From Prochilodus magdalenae (taxonomy: Eukaryota > Chordata > Actinopteri > Characiformes > Prochilodontidae), in assembly GCA_024036415.1 (NCBI GenBank), contig JAMWET010004066.1, positions 62,001 to 126,000 of the forward strand: a stretch of 64,000 nt of DNA, written 5' to 3'. Both the position numbers and the translations under genes were made by a program. Positions within the stretch are counted from its first letter, which is position 1. Every line of letters starts with the position of its first letter. Positions 46,599-59,118 of the stretch are shown in pieces. A model generated the notes under the pieces. It was not told the DNA's origin, made no database searches, and saw nothing but the letters and a program-made list of their open reading frames with translations.

Positions 46599-48074
46599 TG
46601 ATTGGAAAGGGCACGTCATGCTCTACTGACCTGTGGAGTTTGACTTCGCTAATCTACAGTGCTTCACCCATCAGACATTGAACATTGTTATCTCCCAATT
46701 ACTGAAGACTACAATAAACAGTCACTCTGAAAACCCAGACGTGTTGTTGGAGAGGGAGCACAGCACTCTACAGTCGTGTTGTAAAGTTGGTTAATCCTTA
46801 TCTTCGCTGAGCTGCGATGCTAAACTTCCCAGGCCCTCTGGACCTTCTATGGGTCCGTAGGATCCATCTTTGCCAGGTACCAAGATTCCTCCGGTTCCCT
46901 GAAGGCTAGCAATGGGATCCAGAGCTTAAATGGTCAAAGTGGATATTTAAAGTTGCGCATGACAAAGCATTCGCTTCTCCTGTGCTTTTACTCACGACGT
47001 CAGCAGCGACGAAATTGTGCAACCCTGACTTCCATCCACAACCTGCCACACCTACTCCAGCTGACTTACTAACTGGACCAGATTTGAGGTGGGAGGGAGG
47101 GTTGGGGAGGGTCCAGGAGATGTCTAGGAGGGTTGGTGACCGCGGGTGTCGACGGCTTTCGAAGATGTGAATAGAGAATTTGAAAAACAGTAAATGGAAT
47201 TATGCTAATTATGCAAGTATGATTACATGATTGAAGCACAAAGGCTGTAACCCGTAAGTCCGGTTAAAGCCCAGTGACACGTTTCCTTTCGTGTAGCGTT
47301 GTCTGAGAGAGCATCCCTGCCTCTTTGTCTTTGGTTTTAACTTGCCGTTGCTTTTCAAAGTCCAAAGCCTGGCGGTTTAGATGATAACACATGAAAAATA
47401 AATAAATAAACAAACTAAATTTCAGTCCCTGTTTCCGGAACAAAACAGCCCCTGCTAGTGTTTTATGCAATCAGTGCATTTTTTGCAAACACAGCCCTGC
47501 AGGGCCAGGGAAAAAAATAGCACCACAGCTCCAAATTTAAAGCAAAAGGTTAATGCAAATAATGAACCCTTTAGGGCTAATACTGCACGCTAGCATGGTG
47601 CATTATGGGACTAGTGCTGTTTCCCCTAGCCTCCACATCATGCTAATGTGGACGTAGCAAGGTGTGACTGGTGTGGGGTGACCTTGGCTCAGGGAGGGAA
47701 GGCCGGAAGTGTCGTGTTGATGCCCGCTCTTGTCCGAAATCGTTCCCCCTACCCCCTCGCTACACGTGGAGGGCAATTACCGTGGTAACCTATCTGACGG
47801 CCCTGCTCCGGCTGGTGAAATGTCAGGGGAAATGATCTTCGAGCATGCGGCTCGCAGTTCTGACATTCTCCAGCACTCGAATGGAGCTGCAGCGCTACCT
47901 TGGCTTAAATGTCACAGGCAGCCAGGGGCCTGAACAGGACACTGACTTAAGGACGCAGTCTCAAAGGGCCATCATAAAGGCATTCAGTTTAGGAATGATA
48001 TCAGTATATACTGATCCTAAATAGGTACTGATTCTGAATGCACAGTGATTCAAATAAATACAAACTCACATATA
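46599..48074. other. unassigned single-copy-looking sequence
   Basis: About 1.5 kb without recognised repeat. 47690-47945 is GC-richer and lacks stops on plus for 67 codons, with no known domain. Possible conserved non-coding sequence, not demonstrable here. Confidence 0.45.
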
Positions 48075-48862
48075 TACAGATTTCCAAAATACATACTGAT
48101 ACAGAATACATACTGATACAGAATACATACTGATACAAAATACATACTGATACAGAATACATACTGATTCAGACTGCACACTGATACAGAATACATACTG
48201 ATACAAAATACATACTGATACAAAATACATAATACAGAATACATACTGATACAGAATACATACTGATTCAGAATACATACTGATACAAAATACATACTGA
48301 TACAAAATACATAATACAGAATACATACTGATACAGAATACATACTGATTCAGACTGCACACTGATACAGAATACATACTGATACAAAATACATACTGAT
48401 ACAAAATACATACTGATTCAGAATACATACTGATACAGAATACATACTGATACAAAATACATACAGATATAGAATACATACTGATACAAAATACATACAG
48501 ATATAGAATACATACTGATACAAAATACATACTGATATAGAATACATACTGATATAGAATACATACTGATTCAGAATACATACTGATATAGAATACATAC
48601 TGATATAGAATACATACTGATATAGAATACATACTGATACAAAATACATAATACAGAATACATACTGATACAAAATACATACTGATATAGAATACATACT
48701 GATACAAAATACATACTGATATAGAATACATACTGATAAGGAATACATACTGATACAAAATACATACTGATAAGGAATACATACTGATACAGAATACATG
48801 CTAATTCTAATTATATACTGATACAGAATACATACTGATAAAGAATACTGATTCTTATTGCA
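48075..48862. repeat. 17-bp minisatellite
   Basis: About 45 units of 'catactgatacagaata' with aaa/aga, ac/at and ac/tc variants and a few 9-base short units ('cataatacagaa'). A block carrying the rare 'gattcagactgcacactgat' recurs at about 48165 and 48346, showing multi-unit duplication. The minus strand is stop-free in all three frames (up to 238 codons, repeat of 17 residues MYSVSVCILYQYVFCIS) because the unit lacks stop codons, not because of coding. Confidence 0.96.
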
Positions 48863-49304
48863 TATTCACTGGGGCCCCAGTGAAGCCTTTCATTGACACA
48901 TTCATTACTGTCCTTTCTGGATTCATACTGGTTCTGTACATTCATTACTGTTCTTTCTGGATTCATACTGGTTCTGTTGTGACGTTTTATAGCAGTGCTA
49001 ACCTGAGTGAGTATAGAGCTTTACTGTCTGCACCTCTGAACCTCCTAATGAGGTGTACGACTCTGAGGCGAGGAAGAGGAGGCTGCCGACGCATGCGTGG
49101 AGGCTGTTTCCATGGTGGTTGCCGTGACGGTGTGAGTGACACACTGGTGCAGATGCCTGTCCATATGCTGTGGGGTAGGAGGCAGTTTGGCCCCGGCCCC
49201 TCTGCACACCCATCCACACCATTCTCAATGTGAACTTTCACGTCTTCCATCCACTCACTGAGTCATGGCCAGAGTACGTCAATCAGCACTAACAGCCCCC
49301 TCCT
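48863..49304. other. unassigned sequence
   Basis: Begins with a small direct repeat ('ctttctggattcatactggt' at 48913 and 48954). GC-richer near 49060-49210. No gene recognised. Confidence 0.5.
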
Positions 49305-49375
49305 CTCTATCTCTCTCTCTCCCTCACTCACTTTCTCTCTCTGTCTGTCTCATTCACTTTCTTTCTGTGTATATA

Positions 49376-49411
<36 letters not shown>

Positions 49412-49483
49412 TTTCTATCTACCTATCTCTCTCTCCCTCACTCATTTTCTCTCTCTGTCTGTCTCATTCACTTTCTCTCTGTG

Positions 49484-49561
<78 letters not shown>

Positions 49562-49665
49562 GCACACACACTTTCTATCTACCTATCTCTCTCTTTCCCT
49601 CACTCATTTTCTCTCTCTGTCTGTCTGTCTCTCTCTCTCACTTTCTCACTTTCTCCCTGTGTGTA

Positions 49666-49734
<69 letters not shown>

Positions 49735-49823
49735 CACACACTTTCTATCTACCTATCTCTCTCTTTCCCTCACTCATTTTCTCTCTCTGTCTGTCTCTCT
49801 CTCTCACTCACTTTCTCCCTGTG

Positions 49824-49885
<62 letters not shown>

Positions 49886-50340
49886 TTTCTATCTATCTGT
49901 CTCTGTCCCTCACTCACTTTCTCTGTCTCTCTCACTCACTTACTTTCTCCCTGTCTGTATCTCTCTCTCTCACACACACACACACACTTTCTATTTGTCT
50001 CCCTCACTCACTTTCTCTCACTGTCTGTCTCTGTCTCTCTCTTTCACTCACTTTCTCCCTGTGTGTATCTCTCTCTCTCACAAACACACACACTTTTTTT
50101 CTCTCTCCCTCACTCACTTTCTATCTCTCGTCCTATCTCTTTTGCTCTACATCCTTTCTGCTTTATGTTCTGTCTCTTGTCCTATCTCTTTCTCTCTAAC
50201 TCTTTTCTTTGCTCACTTATTTCTATTTTCTTTCACTCGTGCTATTTCCCCTCCTTCTCTTTATTTTTCTTTCTCTTTTACTCTTTTACAGAGTTGCTCT
50301 GTCTCTTTCTTTCTTTCTTTCTTTGGTTGTTTAGTGTCTG
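49305..50340. repeat. compound (TC)n(CA)n tandem array
   Basis: The composite unit is (TC)n + (CA)n + 'ctttctatctacctatctct' + 'ccctcactcattttctctct' + 'gtctgtct...'. The anchor 'ctttctat' occurs at 49411, 49571, 49741, 49885 and 49987, with a related start at 50091. Unit length shrinks from about 165 to about 102 bases mainly by loss of dinucleotides. The 360-codon plus-strand ORF is a compositional artefact. Confidence 0.94.
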
Positions 50341-50584
50341 TTTTTAAGGGCTTGTTTTGATGTTATGAGGAGCTTATTATTGGGGCTGTATGGAAGATGA
50401 GTGTGAGAATGAGGCAGTGGGTGCTGAATCCTGAGGTGATGTTGGAAGGCCTGATGGACTAGAGTGGAATATGTTATAGGCTGGTGGGTACAGCAGAGAG
50501 AGTTGATCGGGGTGTGGGGTCAGAGTGATGTGCTTTGTTGTGTTGATGATGATTCCTTAATAGTTTTCATCTTTGTTTTTAATT

Positions 50585-50586
<2 letters not shown>
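50341..50586. other. unassigned G-rich spacer
   Basis: Short purine-leaning interval between two pyrimidine tracts. No gene seen. Confidence 0.5.
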
Positions 50587-50662
<76 letters not shown>

Positions 50663-50692
50663 ATTCTCTTTCTCTTCTCTCTTCTCTCTCTC

Positions 50693-50791
<99 letters not shown>

Positions 50792-50792
50792 G

Positions 50793-50858
<66 letters not shown>

Positions 50859-50887
50859 TCTCTGTCTCTCTCTCTTTCTCTCTGTCT

Positions 50888-50949
<62 letters not shown>

Positions 50950-51110
50950 TTCTCTCTTTCTCTCTCTCTCTCTTTCTCTCTCTCTGTCTCTCTTCTGTCT
51001 CTTCTCTCTCTTTCAGCTTCTCGTCAAAGTCTTTTACTCTTTCTCTCTCTCTTCTCTCTCTCTCTACCTGACTCTCTCTCTTTTTCTCTCTCTCTCTTCT
51101 AATCCATCCC
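50587..51110. repeat. long (TC)n polypyrimidine tract
   Basis: Over 500 bases of CT with scattered T, TG and TTC interruptions. A strand-asymmetric homopyrimidine tract capable of triplex formation. The 192-codon Ser/Leu ORF is an artefact. Confidence 0.95.
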
Positions 51111-52220
51111 TCTTATTTCACGTGTTTGGTACTTTCTGTTTCTCTGTGTAGTTATCAGCATGACATCAATCCTTCTGCGATGGACAGAATGGCGACATCA
51201 AGCTTCAAATCAGACCAGGGACTCTGGAGAAGGGAACACAGTGGCTATGAAAGATCCGTCATTGTAAAGGGACATAAAAGAAATGTAAAACATTCTGTAA
51301 TACCCTTCTTGTGTCGTCTTTCTTTTTTTGGAGAGACCGTATTCGCTATTTGTCTATGTGGGTCATCCCTGTTTATACGAGACTGTTTGTGTCGAACTTC
51401 GCGTCCAGTGTGTAGTCCAAACCTTGCAGTGTCTTCTTAATCCGTCTGCTGGAAAACTACGTATTCTCCGCCGACAAGCTGAGGAAGTTTGAGTCACTCC
51501 AAACAGTGGACTCATGGAGCCATTCATAACTCTGTAGTCATCTCTCGCCGTCTCCCTCCTGTGTATAAACAGAAGCCACGGGGCTATTAATGTCTCCACA
51601 CAGTGGCTAACCACACGCATTTCTTACATACCTCGCATGGCAGAGCCTCTGAATCAGCTGCTGGCAGGCTTTGTCTTTCGAACGCTGCTCCAGGACCTGC
51701 TCTTACCGCAAATGAAGCCTCAATGACTGCTGCATTCAATAAAGACGCATCACACAAGCAGAACATGGCTCCAGTCAGTATTAGCAACCGGCCATGTCTA
51801 TAAACACTGATGAGCTCTTCTGACTTGAATTGCCACGTTTCCTTGGCCACCAGTTGTATTTTCATGGAAGATTTCTCCGATACATTTCCCCCCGCTGCTT
51901 GGCTAGGGAAAGCACTGCTTGTGATGTATGCTGATCTGGCCAGACGGAAACAGGAGAAGTCAGCATATGTGATTCTTGTTTTTTCCAGCACAGATGACTT
52001 GGAAAGGAAGATAACTAGCTTCAAATCAACTGACTTCCTGGCCTGATACTGTGGCATTTTACGAGGAAACCTTTTTGTACATGTATTATTAATGTTAACA
52101 TAAACTACAGCATGATTACACAACCTAAATGACATTAGTTGGGACGCTGTGCAATAAATGTACATAAAAACATAATGCAATGATGTAAAAATAAGTTAGT
52201 ATGCAAATATTAAACATTAA

Positions 52221-52224
<4 letters not shown>
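51111..52224. other. unassigned, with 197-codon minus-strand ORF
   Basis: Single-copy-looking sequence. A minus-strand frame is open from 52180 to 51587 (197 codons), starting MHYVFMYIYC. It has no domain I recognise, no visible splice or promoter context, and two plus-strand frames are also open across it. I treat it as chance until shown to be conserved. Confidence 0.45.
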
Positions 52225-52273
<49 letters not shown>

Positions 52274-52420
52274 ATATATATATATATTTGTATATATATA
52301 TAATATATATATATTTATTTAATATTTGCATAGAGAAATACATTTGTACATCATGGTATATATAAATAATGGTATATATATATATATATATATATACCAT
52401 TATATATATATATATATACC

Positions 52421-52491
<71 letters not shown>

Positions 52492-52492
52492 T
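52225..52492. repeat. (TA)n cluster with 'accat' joints
   Basis: TA blocks at about 52226-52270, 52376-52396, 52402-52418 and 52424-52487. They are separated by 'taccattata' joints and by a diverged palindromic 'aatattta...taaatatt' section (52290-52330). Confidence 0.94.
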
Positions 52493-52939
52493 ATATTGAA
52501 ATAATAATTAAAATTAAATAGTATATAATTCTTTTTTTTAAAAATCAATAATATTTTATTGACAGTAGTACAAAGACACATAACAAATTTCATAACTGAG
52601 AAATTGGATTGTTGTTTTAAACATATTTGACCAGTTTAAATTTAATACCAGCAGCATGCTCAACATAGTATGAACAGGTTCATGTGTACCTCTGCAAGCC
52701 TTTGGGGATGGAGGACACAATTACCAGGGTCATCTTTATGTCATAGTGGTCCCTTGAAAATGCACCAGATGTTTCCAGTGGGTGATGATAGTCCATCTGG
52801 ACTGCAGGCAGGTCACTTTAGCACCCAGACTCTTATACTACATAGCCATGCTGTTGTAATGCATGCAGAACGTGTTTGTTAGCGTATTCCTAATATAAAC
52901 ACGACCATCCCTGAAAAAGACGTCGTCTGAATGGCAGCA
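52493..52939. other. unassigned sequence
   Basis: No gene or RNA recognised. Confidence 0.5.
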
Positions 52940-53170
52940 TATCTTCGCTGTCCAAAGAAAAACCAAGTAGTATCTCCAAAATGGCAACTCTGCAGGAGCT
53001 AGCAAAAACCAAATTTCTTTTTAATGTAAGTCAATGGAACCTGACTTTTTACAATCAGTTTTGGGCCATTTCTGTGGGTCCCTTCCTCATGAAATCTGCA
53101 CAGAGTGTAGTAAAAATGGACATAAATGGACTTTATGGTTTTTTATTGGACAGTGACATGTTTCTTTAAA
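52940..53170. repeat. possible MITE ('ccaaaatggcaactctgcag' type)
   Basis: 'tctccaaaatggcaactctg', 'ttttaatgtaagtcaatgga' and 'ttgggccatttctgtgggtc' are words I associate with a fish non-autonomous DNA transposon. Inverted ends were not located and the class is unknown. Confidence 0.35.
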
Positions 53171-54887
53171 ACACATAGATGTCACTCAGTATTCAACTCA
53201 CGCCTTCATGAATGCTGGCTTTTAAACTGTGTGCTGATAACCAGCTGGATGGTCGCTCTCCTCTTTAGCCCAGAGGACACGGCATTCATGATTTCCAAAA
53301 AAAATTCAGGGCACGTTTTGGCTCTGTTTGTTTTTTGTTTTTTTGCACGGTTGAGTTTTAGCATTTGTGAATTCAGCCAGGATGCATACAGACAATGCTT
53401 ACTTCCACCACTGCAGTCAACAGCCAAAGCTGGCAAAATTGATCTCCTGATGGTCCGTTCTGCTCACGGCTGCAGTCTGTGGAACGTTGCCACTCGCAGT
53501 GATAGAATTTTCCGTAATGGCTGCGTGGAAAACAATGAAATATCCGTTTGTCAAACATGTGAACACAATGAACTGGGGGTGTAAACGATTCCCTGTGAAT
53601 GTCTTTAAACAGAACTGAAAGTGAACACCTGAAAGTCTCCTGTAAAGAACGGAAGCTGTAATACAGTTACGAAGGGGGCTCACACTTTTGTCCTGATGAT
53701 GAAAAAAATTAGTTGTACTTGATGTCTGTCTTGAGCTCAAATAAAGAAAGTGTGGTCCCTGACTTTGCCAGAGTGGTGAACCCAAGGTTGGTGGTCCTCA
53801 GAAAGCGTACAAGAGTGGCATTCACCATTCGAACACCGTCCTCCAGATTATTCTTTGTTTTCAGACTAAGTATTTCAACAACGTCTAAGCCAATGTGCTG
53901 GTGTGCCATGCTTCACCAGATACACTCATGTTAAAGACAGGAACTGCATGGTGCTCGGTTTTACTGCAGAGAGTTTCCTGTAGCTGCAGTGGAAGTTAAT
54001 ATGACCCGGGTGCTCTGCTCTTCACAGCCGCGTCCATTTCGGACCGACAGACCGGCCGACTGATCAGTGACTCACCCTGTATTTCCTCTGACCCATTCCT
54101 CATAAGTGAGAGGGAGTACAGTTCACCCATGTGGCTTTATACAAGTTCTCACTATTACCACGGAGCGAGCGGGAACTGACCGCCTGGCATTTTATTAAAA
54201 CATTACTCTGCTCAGGTTTCATAACAAGCGGGGTGTGATTCAGACTCTGTTCACGAGAGAAGGGGTTATTATAGGTTTAATTAAGATGACTAAGGGGTTT
54301 TGTCTGAGCAGTTATTGGGCTCATTTTTTTAAATTATGAAGCCACTATTAACCTGCTCATTCACAAGGCAGTCCAGGTCAGTAGGCTTCACTGACCGCTG
54401 CAGAAAGGATTTTGCTGAAGAGAGGAATTAGTAACTCACTATGAAGAGTGTAAGTGGGAACCAAACATGTCTCGGCTAGCAGGGAACGCTCCCAGAACAT
54501 TATCTACAAGTCCTATTAAAGTCAGAAAGGAAAAGTTCTAATCTGACGTTCATAGAACGTTTTCAAGCTGTTTATCATTAGGGGTAATGGTCCTATACGG
54601 TTAGCCCATTGGTGGAATGTTGCCAGAGAACGTTCTCCTACCTTTAGAAAGAACGTTCTGGGAACCAAAAGGAAACTTCCTGCTGAATACATTAATGGAA
54701 CACTGCACTGTATATTGGTTTTTAAACCAATGATGAATTATATATTGGAGACTTCATAGTGATGTGCTCTGTTTGCATATGCCATAAGCCCCCACGAAAG
54801 CCACGTTTGTGGTGTATAACTGACTGTCCCATTTTAGGCCTTCTGGACAGGCCGGGTTTTAAACAGTGGAGAACAACTGGAGCCTTC
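53171..54887. other. unassigned, several medium ORFs
   Basis: ORFs of 152 codons (53126-53584, plus) and 122 codons (53417-53785, minus) overlap. None shows a recognisable domain and the plus one starts inside the possible MITE. No splice or promoter evidence. Confidence 0.45.
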
Positions 54888-55099
54888 TACATCTACGGCA
54901 TTTAGCTGACACCCTTATCCAGAGCGACTTACAAGGTTAATGATTACAGGTAGGCCAACGTAGTGTTAGGAGTCTTGCCCAAGGACTCTTATTGGTGTAG
55001 CTTAGCATAGTCACCCAGACTGGGATTCGAACCCCAGTCTCCCACAGTAGAGGTGGCACCCTGAGTAGTGGTGTAACACACTGAGCTACACCAACCTAC
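54888..55099 (-). mobile_element. tRNA-derived SINE, copy 4
   Basis: Minus strand: the head 'ggttggtgtagctcagtgtg' has a clear A box, and 'gactggggttcgaatccc' is a near-perfect B box. Then come 'aagagtccttgggcaagact' and the tail 'ccttgtaagtcgctctggat' + 'aagggtgtcagctaaatgcc'. Full length, with good promoter boxes. Confidence 0.9.
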
Positions 55100-55684
55100 C
55101 AGTCAGACTTCTACCAGTCGCTGTAAAACTGGCCACAAGGTCAAAGATATGCTGAGGTCAGTGATGCGTCTAATTAATCTCTAATCTAGAATAGATGAAG
55201 ATGTTCATTAGGATGCTCTAGATGGACTAGAATCCCATAGAGGAGGAAGCAGAAGATAACATTCTCTTAATGAGGTTTGTGACGTTATGGTGAAGGTCTA
55301 GCTCCAAATGTCCCCACCCATGTCCAGTCCAGAATCAGATCTTAGATCATCACAGGGCAGGAACCAAATGCCAGCTAAGATTATTGGGGGTCGGTAACTT
55401 TTAGGTACCTTCCATTGGGTTGGTTAGCTAGTTCTTGGACTAACCACTAAGCTTTCATTGCCAAATAAAATAGCACCCCCTCGTTTAATTTCTGATACTA
55501 CAGTTTATTATACATTCTTCTCAATAACATTTCATAATAACTATAACACCAGGTCATTTATTATACAGTTAGTGGCCAATCCAGTAGAAATCCCACCTCA
55601 TAGCCCCACCTTGTTGGTATGCTGAGACAGTAGCCTATCTGTTGAATTTGTGCTAGCCATCCTCCTGCCTCTCCTCTGTGGCCA
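55100..55684. other. unassigned sequence
   Basis: No gene recognised. A degenerate 'cagttagtggccaatccagt' + 'agaaatcccacctc' word near 55567 resembles the end of the palindromic fish repeat. Confidence 0.45.
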
Positions 55685-55685
55685 G

Positions 55686-55780
55686 CAATTGACCCCAAAG
55701 CACTGATCTATTTAATGAAGATGAAAATAACTGCAGTGGATTAAATATTAGTTCTGCAAAATCTCAGCAGGCACAGCTTC
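55686..55780. repeat. unnamed ~90-bp dispersed repeat, copy 1
   Basis: 'gcaattgaccccaaagcact' ... 'tttaatgaagatgaaaataa' + 'ctgcagtggattaaa' matches 59790-59880 with a few mismatches and one small indel. Confidence 0.8.
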
Positions 55781-55889
55781 AAATAAACCTTTTTATTTCA
55801 GATTATTAAAATTTCATTTTATATTATGGAAGTCTGAGGTATGTTATTCTTTTAATGGGGACTATTGGGTTTAGTAAGGAAGGAGCAAG

Positions 55890-56755
55890 GTAAGTGCTTC
55901 TAATATAATATAAAGAGGCCTGTGAGAGAGGCAACGGTAGGTTGTTTCTAATGAGAGGAAGTACAAGGTAGACAAGGTGGGTGGTTTTAATAAAGTGGTC
56001 AATGAATGGAAAATACAAGACATGTGTTTTCTAATAAGTGGCCCAGAGAGAGGAAGTAAAGTGGCCAGTGAGTGGAGGTACACAGTAGGTGTTTCTAATG
56101 GCCAAAGTGGCCAGTGAGTGGTGTTTATGACAAAGTACAGAGTAGGTATAAGGGATAGGTGTTTCTAAATGGCCAGTGAAAGTGGCCAGAGAGAGGAAGT
56201 ACACAGTAGGTGTTTCTGATAAAGTGGCCAGTAGAAGATGGAAGTACAAGGTGGAGTATGGGGGATGGTGTTTCTGATAAAGTCTAAGTGGAAGTAAAAT
56301 AGGTGCTGATAAAGTGGGCCACAGAGGAGAATACAAAGACAGGTGTTTCTGATAAAGTGGCCAGTATGAGAGAGGAAGATACAGTGAAGGTAGGATAGGT
56401 GTTTCTGATAAAGTGGCCAGTGAGTGGAAGTACACGACAGATGTTTCTGATAAAGTGGCCAGTGAGTGGAGGTATAAGGGATAGGTGTTTCTGATAAAGT
56501 GGCCAGTGAGTGGAGGTATAAGGGATAGGTGTTTCTGATAAAGTGGCCAGTGAGTGGAGGTATAAGGGATAGGTGTTTCTGATAAAGTGGCCACTGAATA
56601 GAAGTACACGACAGATGTTTCTGATAAAGTGGCCAGTGAGTGGAGGTATAAGGGATAGGTGTTTCTGATAAAATAATTTTACATAGGGATAGGTGTTTCA
56701 GAAAATCTAGTAATGTAGCATAAGATCTAGATGTAGCATCAGAACTTATATCTGC
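55890..56755. repeat. 44-bp minisatellite built from a transposon end
   Basis: Unit: 'gataggtgtttctgataaag' + 'tggccagtgagtggaggtat' + 'aagg'. Exact 44-base spacing is seen at 56480, 56524 and 56568. The left half (55890-56330) is strongly decayed, while the right half is nearly perfect. Each unit is the reverse complement of the end of the palindromic fish repeat ('cactggccactttatcagaa' + 'acacct', as at 1767 and 56757). The repeated minus-strand peptide (SETPIPYTSTHWPLYQKHL) is a by-product. Confidence 0.92.
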
Positions 56756-56756
56756 T

Positions 56757-57055
56757 GTCCACTTTATTAGAAACACCTACTGTACAGGTACAGAATAGAG
56801 GTGTACTATAACAGGCTGTAGCTCATTTGCTGTACACCACTCACTGCCCATGCTGAAACCTACTCATCACTGGTCAGTCTGAGAGCATCGGTATTGCTAC
56901 TGCTTGTTTACGAGACGTCCACCATCCCAAAAATGTCCAACTAAGGCTGACCATTACTAAAGCGCTGCAGGAATTCTAACACAAACTGTACATCAGATGA
57001 ACTTGAGCCTCTTTCTGAGCACCAGCAGGGAGTCTAATAAAGTGAGGGTAGGAGA
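56757..57055. mobile_element. palindromic fish repeat, copy 3 (partial, founder of the array)
   Basis: 'gtccactttattagaaacac' + 'ctactgtacaggta' opens the copy, which continues 'ctgtagctcatttgctgtac', 'actcatcactggtcagtctg', 'tattgctactgcttg' and closes near 'gtctaataaagtgagggtag' (57031-57050), an inverted partner of the start. It abuts the 44-bp array, which repeats its terminal sequence. Confidence 0.72.
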
Positions 57056-57824
57056 AGTAAAGGCAGGTCTGTTTTTCAGACAGACTGTGTCCCAGTGGCC
57101 TCGGAGTTCACAATCAGATTTTAAACAGCCATCACAGGGCAGGAACTAAATGTCAGTTATGATATAATATATTGGGGAGGGGGTGTCTGTGCGTATGTAG
57201 CTGTGATAGTTCTCTCCCCTTTTCCCTCCCTCTATCTCTCCCTCCCTCTCTCTCTCTCTCTCTCTCAGTGAGTCAGCGTCTCTCCAGCCCACCTATGATG
57301 AGTCAGTCACCCACTCGCTGGACGGCCTCGGCCAATCAGAGACCACACTGCTGCCACTGCTGCCGTCAGAGCCCCAGTGATGAAGGAGACACACATACAA
57401 ACTCGCACACTCCTCTGCCATGGAGGGAGAGGGAGGAATTGGAGGAAAGAGGGGTGTGAAAGGTTTAGGGAGAGGGAAAAAGTGAGCACATGCTCTCAGT
57501 ATGGCTCTGTACATAATCGGGGCGCTGCTAATTCATGCGCAGCCGTGGGACCATCTGAACCTGCTTTGGCTTCGGCACAGGAAAAGTTTGCCCGACTGTC
57601 TGAAGTTAAACATAGATGCTGGAGCTTATATCCCAAAAGCCTCTTGTCATGCTATTCATTCAGTGTGTCAAAGTAAGTGGAAAGTAATAAATTACTGGGA
57701 GGCTGGCTGGGAGTCCTTTTTCTCTGCTACGTTTTTCTTTTTGTTGTTTATTATTATTATTATCAATTTTAAAATAATTAATAATTCAAAATCACGGTTA
57801 TGTTTCTCATAAGTCCTACGTTCA
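57056..57824. other. unassigned sequence with short (TC)n
   Basis: (TC)n at about 57246-57266. Overlapping ORFs of 73-103 codons on both strands have no known domain. Confidence 0.45.
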
Positions 57825-57827
57825 CCG

Positions 57828-58285
57828 ACTACATTTACATTCATGCCATTTAGCTGGCGTTCTTATCCAGAGCGACTTACAACCGTCCTTAGTGTTCCTG
57901 TGTGGGAATGCTTCCTAGCTAGTATGACAGGGTTCGAGTCTAAACCTCGCCTTGAGCTCAGACGCTGCCCAAACAAGGGCCAGTGCTGCTACTTAGAAAG
58001 TAGAATGCAAAATCATATATAAAGCATAAGTGCACTACCTGGCAACCCCAAGTCTGCGCTCATACCTATAGAGAAGCAAGGTTAGGTCAGTGTAAGTGCC
58101 AATACAAAGCATTTCAGTATATACATCTATTAGTACTAACTCACTCAAGTGCTTTACAAAGAGATGCGTCTTCAGTCCACGTTTGAAGACTGGGAGAAAG
58201 TTTGGACAGCCAGTGGGTGTTGATTCCACCAAGTGGGAGCCGGGACAGAGATGAGTCTGGACGCTGGCCTTTGCATTTTAATGGA
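57828..58285 (-). mobile_element. L2-clade LINE 3' end, minus strand
   Basis: The minus strand reads 'VESTPTGCPNFLPVFKRGL' + 'KTHLFVKHLSELV' at 58229-58130, the F...LKTHLF end of L2-type ORFs. The 3' UTR runs toward 57828 and ends with 'gttgtaagtcgctctggata' + 'agaacgccagctaaatggca', the L2 stem-loop tail. 5'-truncated at about 58285. Confidence 0.87.
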
Positions 58286-58420
58286 TGGTGGGTCAAGCCG
58301 AGCTGTACTTGAAGCTTGAAGGGCTTGAGGTGGAGAATGACTTTTATAAATACCTATATAAATACCTTAATAAAAATGCATAATACCCCATAATGCTTTG
58401 CATATGTCTAAATAATTGTT
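58286..58420. other. unassigned sequence
   Basis: Short AT-rich interval. Nothing recognised. Confidence 0.5.
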
Positions 58421-58422
58421 CA

Positions 58423-58471
58423 TAAGTTGTTATAATAATCACATGCCTAGCAACACCTTAATACAGCAAAA

Positions 58472-58503
<32 letters not shown>

Positions 58504-58583
58504 CACATATATATAACACATTATAATATCTATCTATCTATATATCTATATATCTATATATAGATAGATAGATAGATACATAC

Positions 58584-58646
<63 letters not shown>

Positions 58647-58744
58647 TTATAATGTGTTCAGTTTAAAAATGTATATATATTTTTTTTTAATTTTTTTTTT
58701 TTTACTGTATTAAGGTGTTGTTAGGCATGTGATTATTATAACAA

Positions 58745-58789
<45 letters not shown>

Positions 58790-58807
58790 CACATATATAT
58801 ATAACAC

Positions 58808-58848
<41 letters not shown>

Positions 58849-58909
58849 TATAGATATATAGATATAGATAGATAGATATATAGATAGACAGATATTATAC
58901 TGTGTTCAG

Positions 58910-58961
<52 letters not shown>

Positions 58962-59070
58962 TTTTTACTGTATTAAGGTGTTGTTAGGCATGTGATTATT
59001 ATAACAACTTATATATATATAGATATAGATAGATAGATATATAGATAGATAGATATTATACTGTGTTCAG

Positions 59071-59118
<48 letters not shown>

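Noticed and set aside
49265..50347. 360-codon Ser/Leu/His-rich open frame
   Set aside because: Compositional artefact of the (TC)n(CA)n array, with a second frame open over the same bases.
53126..53584. 152-codon ORF as a small host gene
   Set aside because: It begins in a probable MITE, overlaps a 122-codon ORF on the other strand and has no known motif.
56031..56776. 192- and 203-codon minus-strand ORFs with repeated SETPIPYTSTHWPLYQKHL peptide
   Set aside because: Translation of the 44-bp minisatellite, whose unit is not a multiple of three, so the frame rotates through the array.
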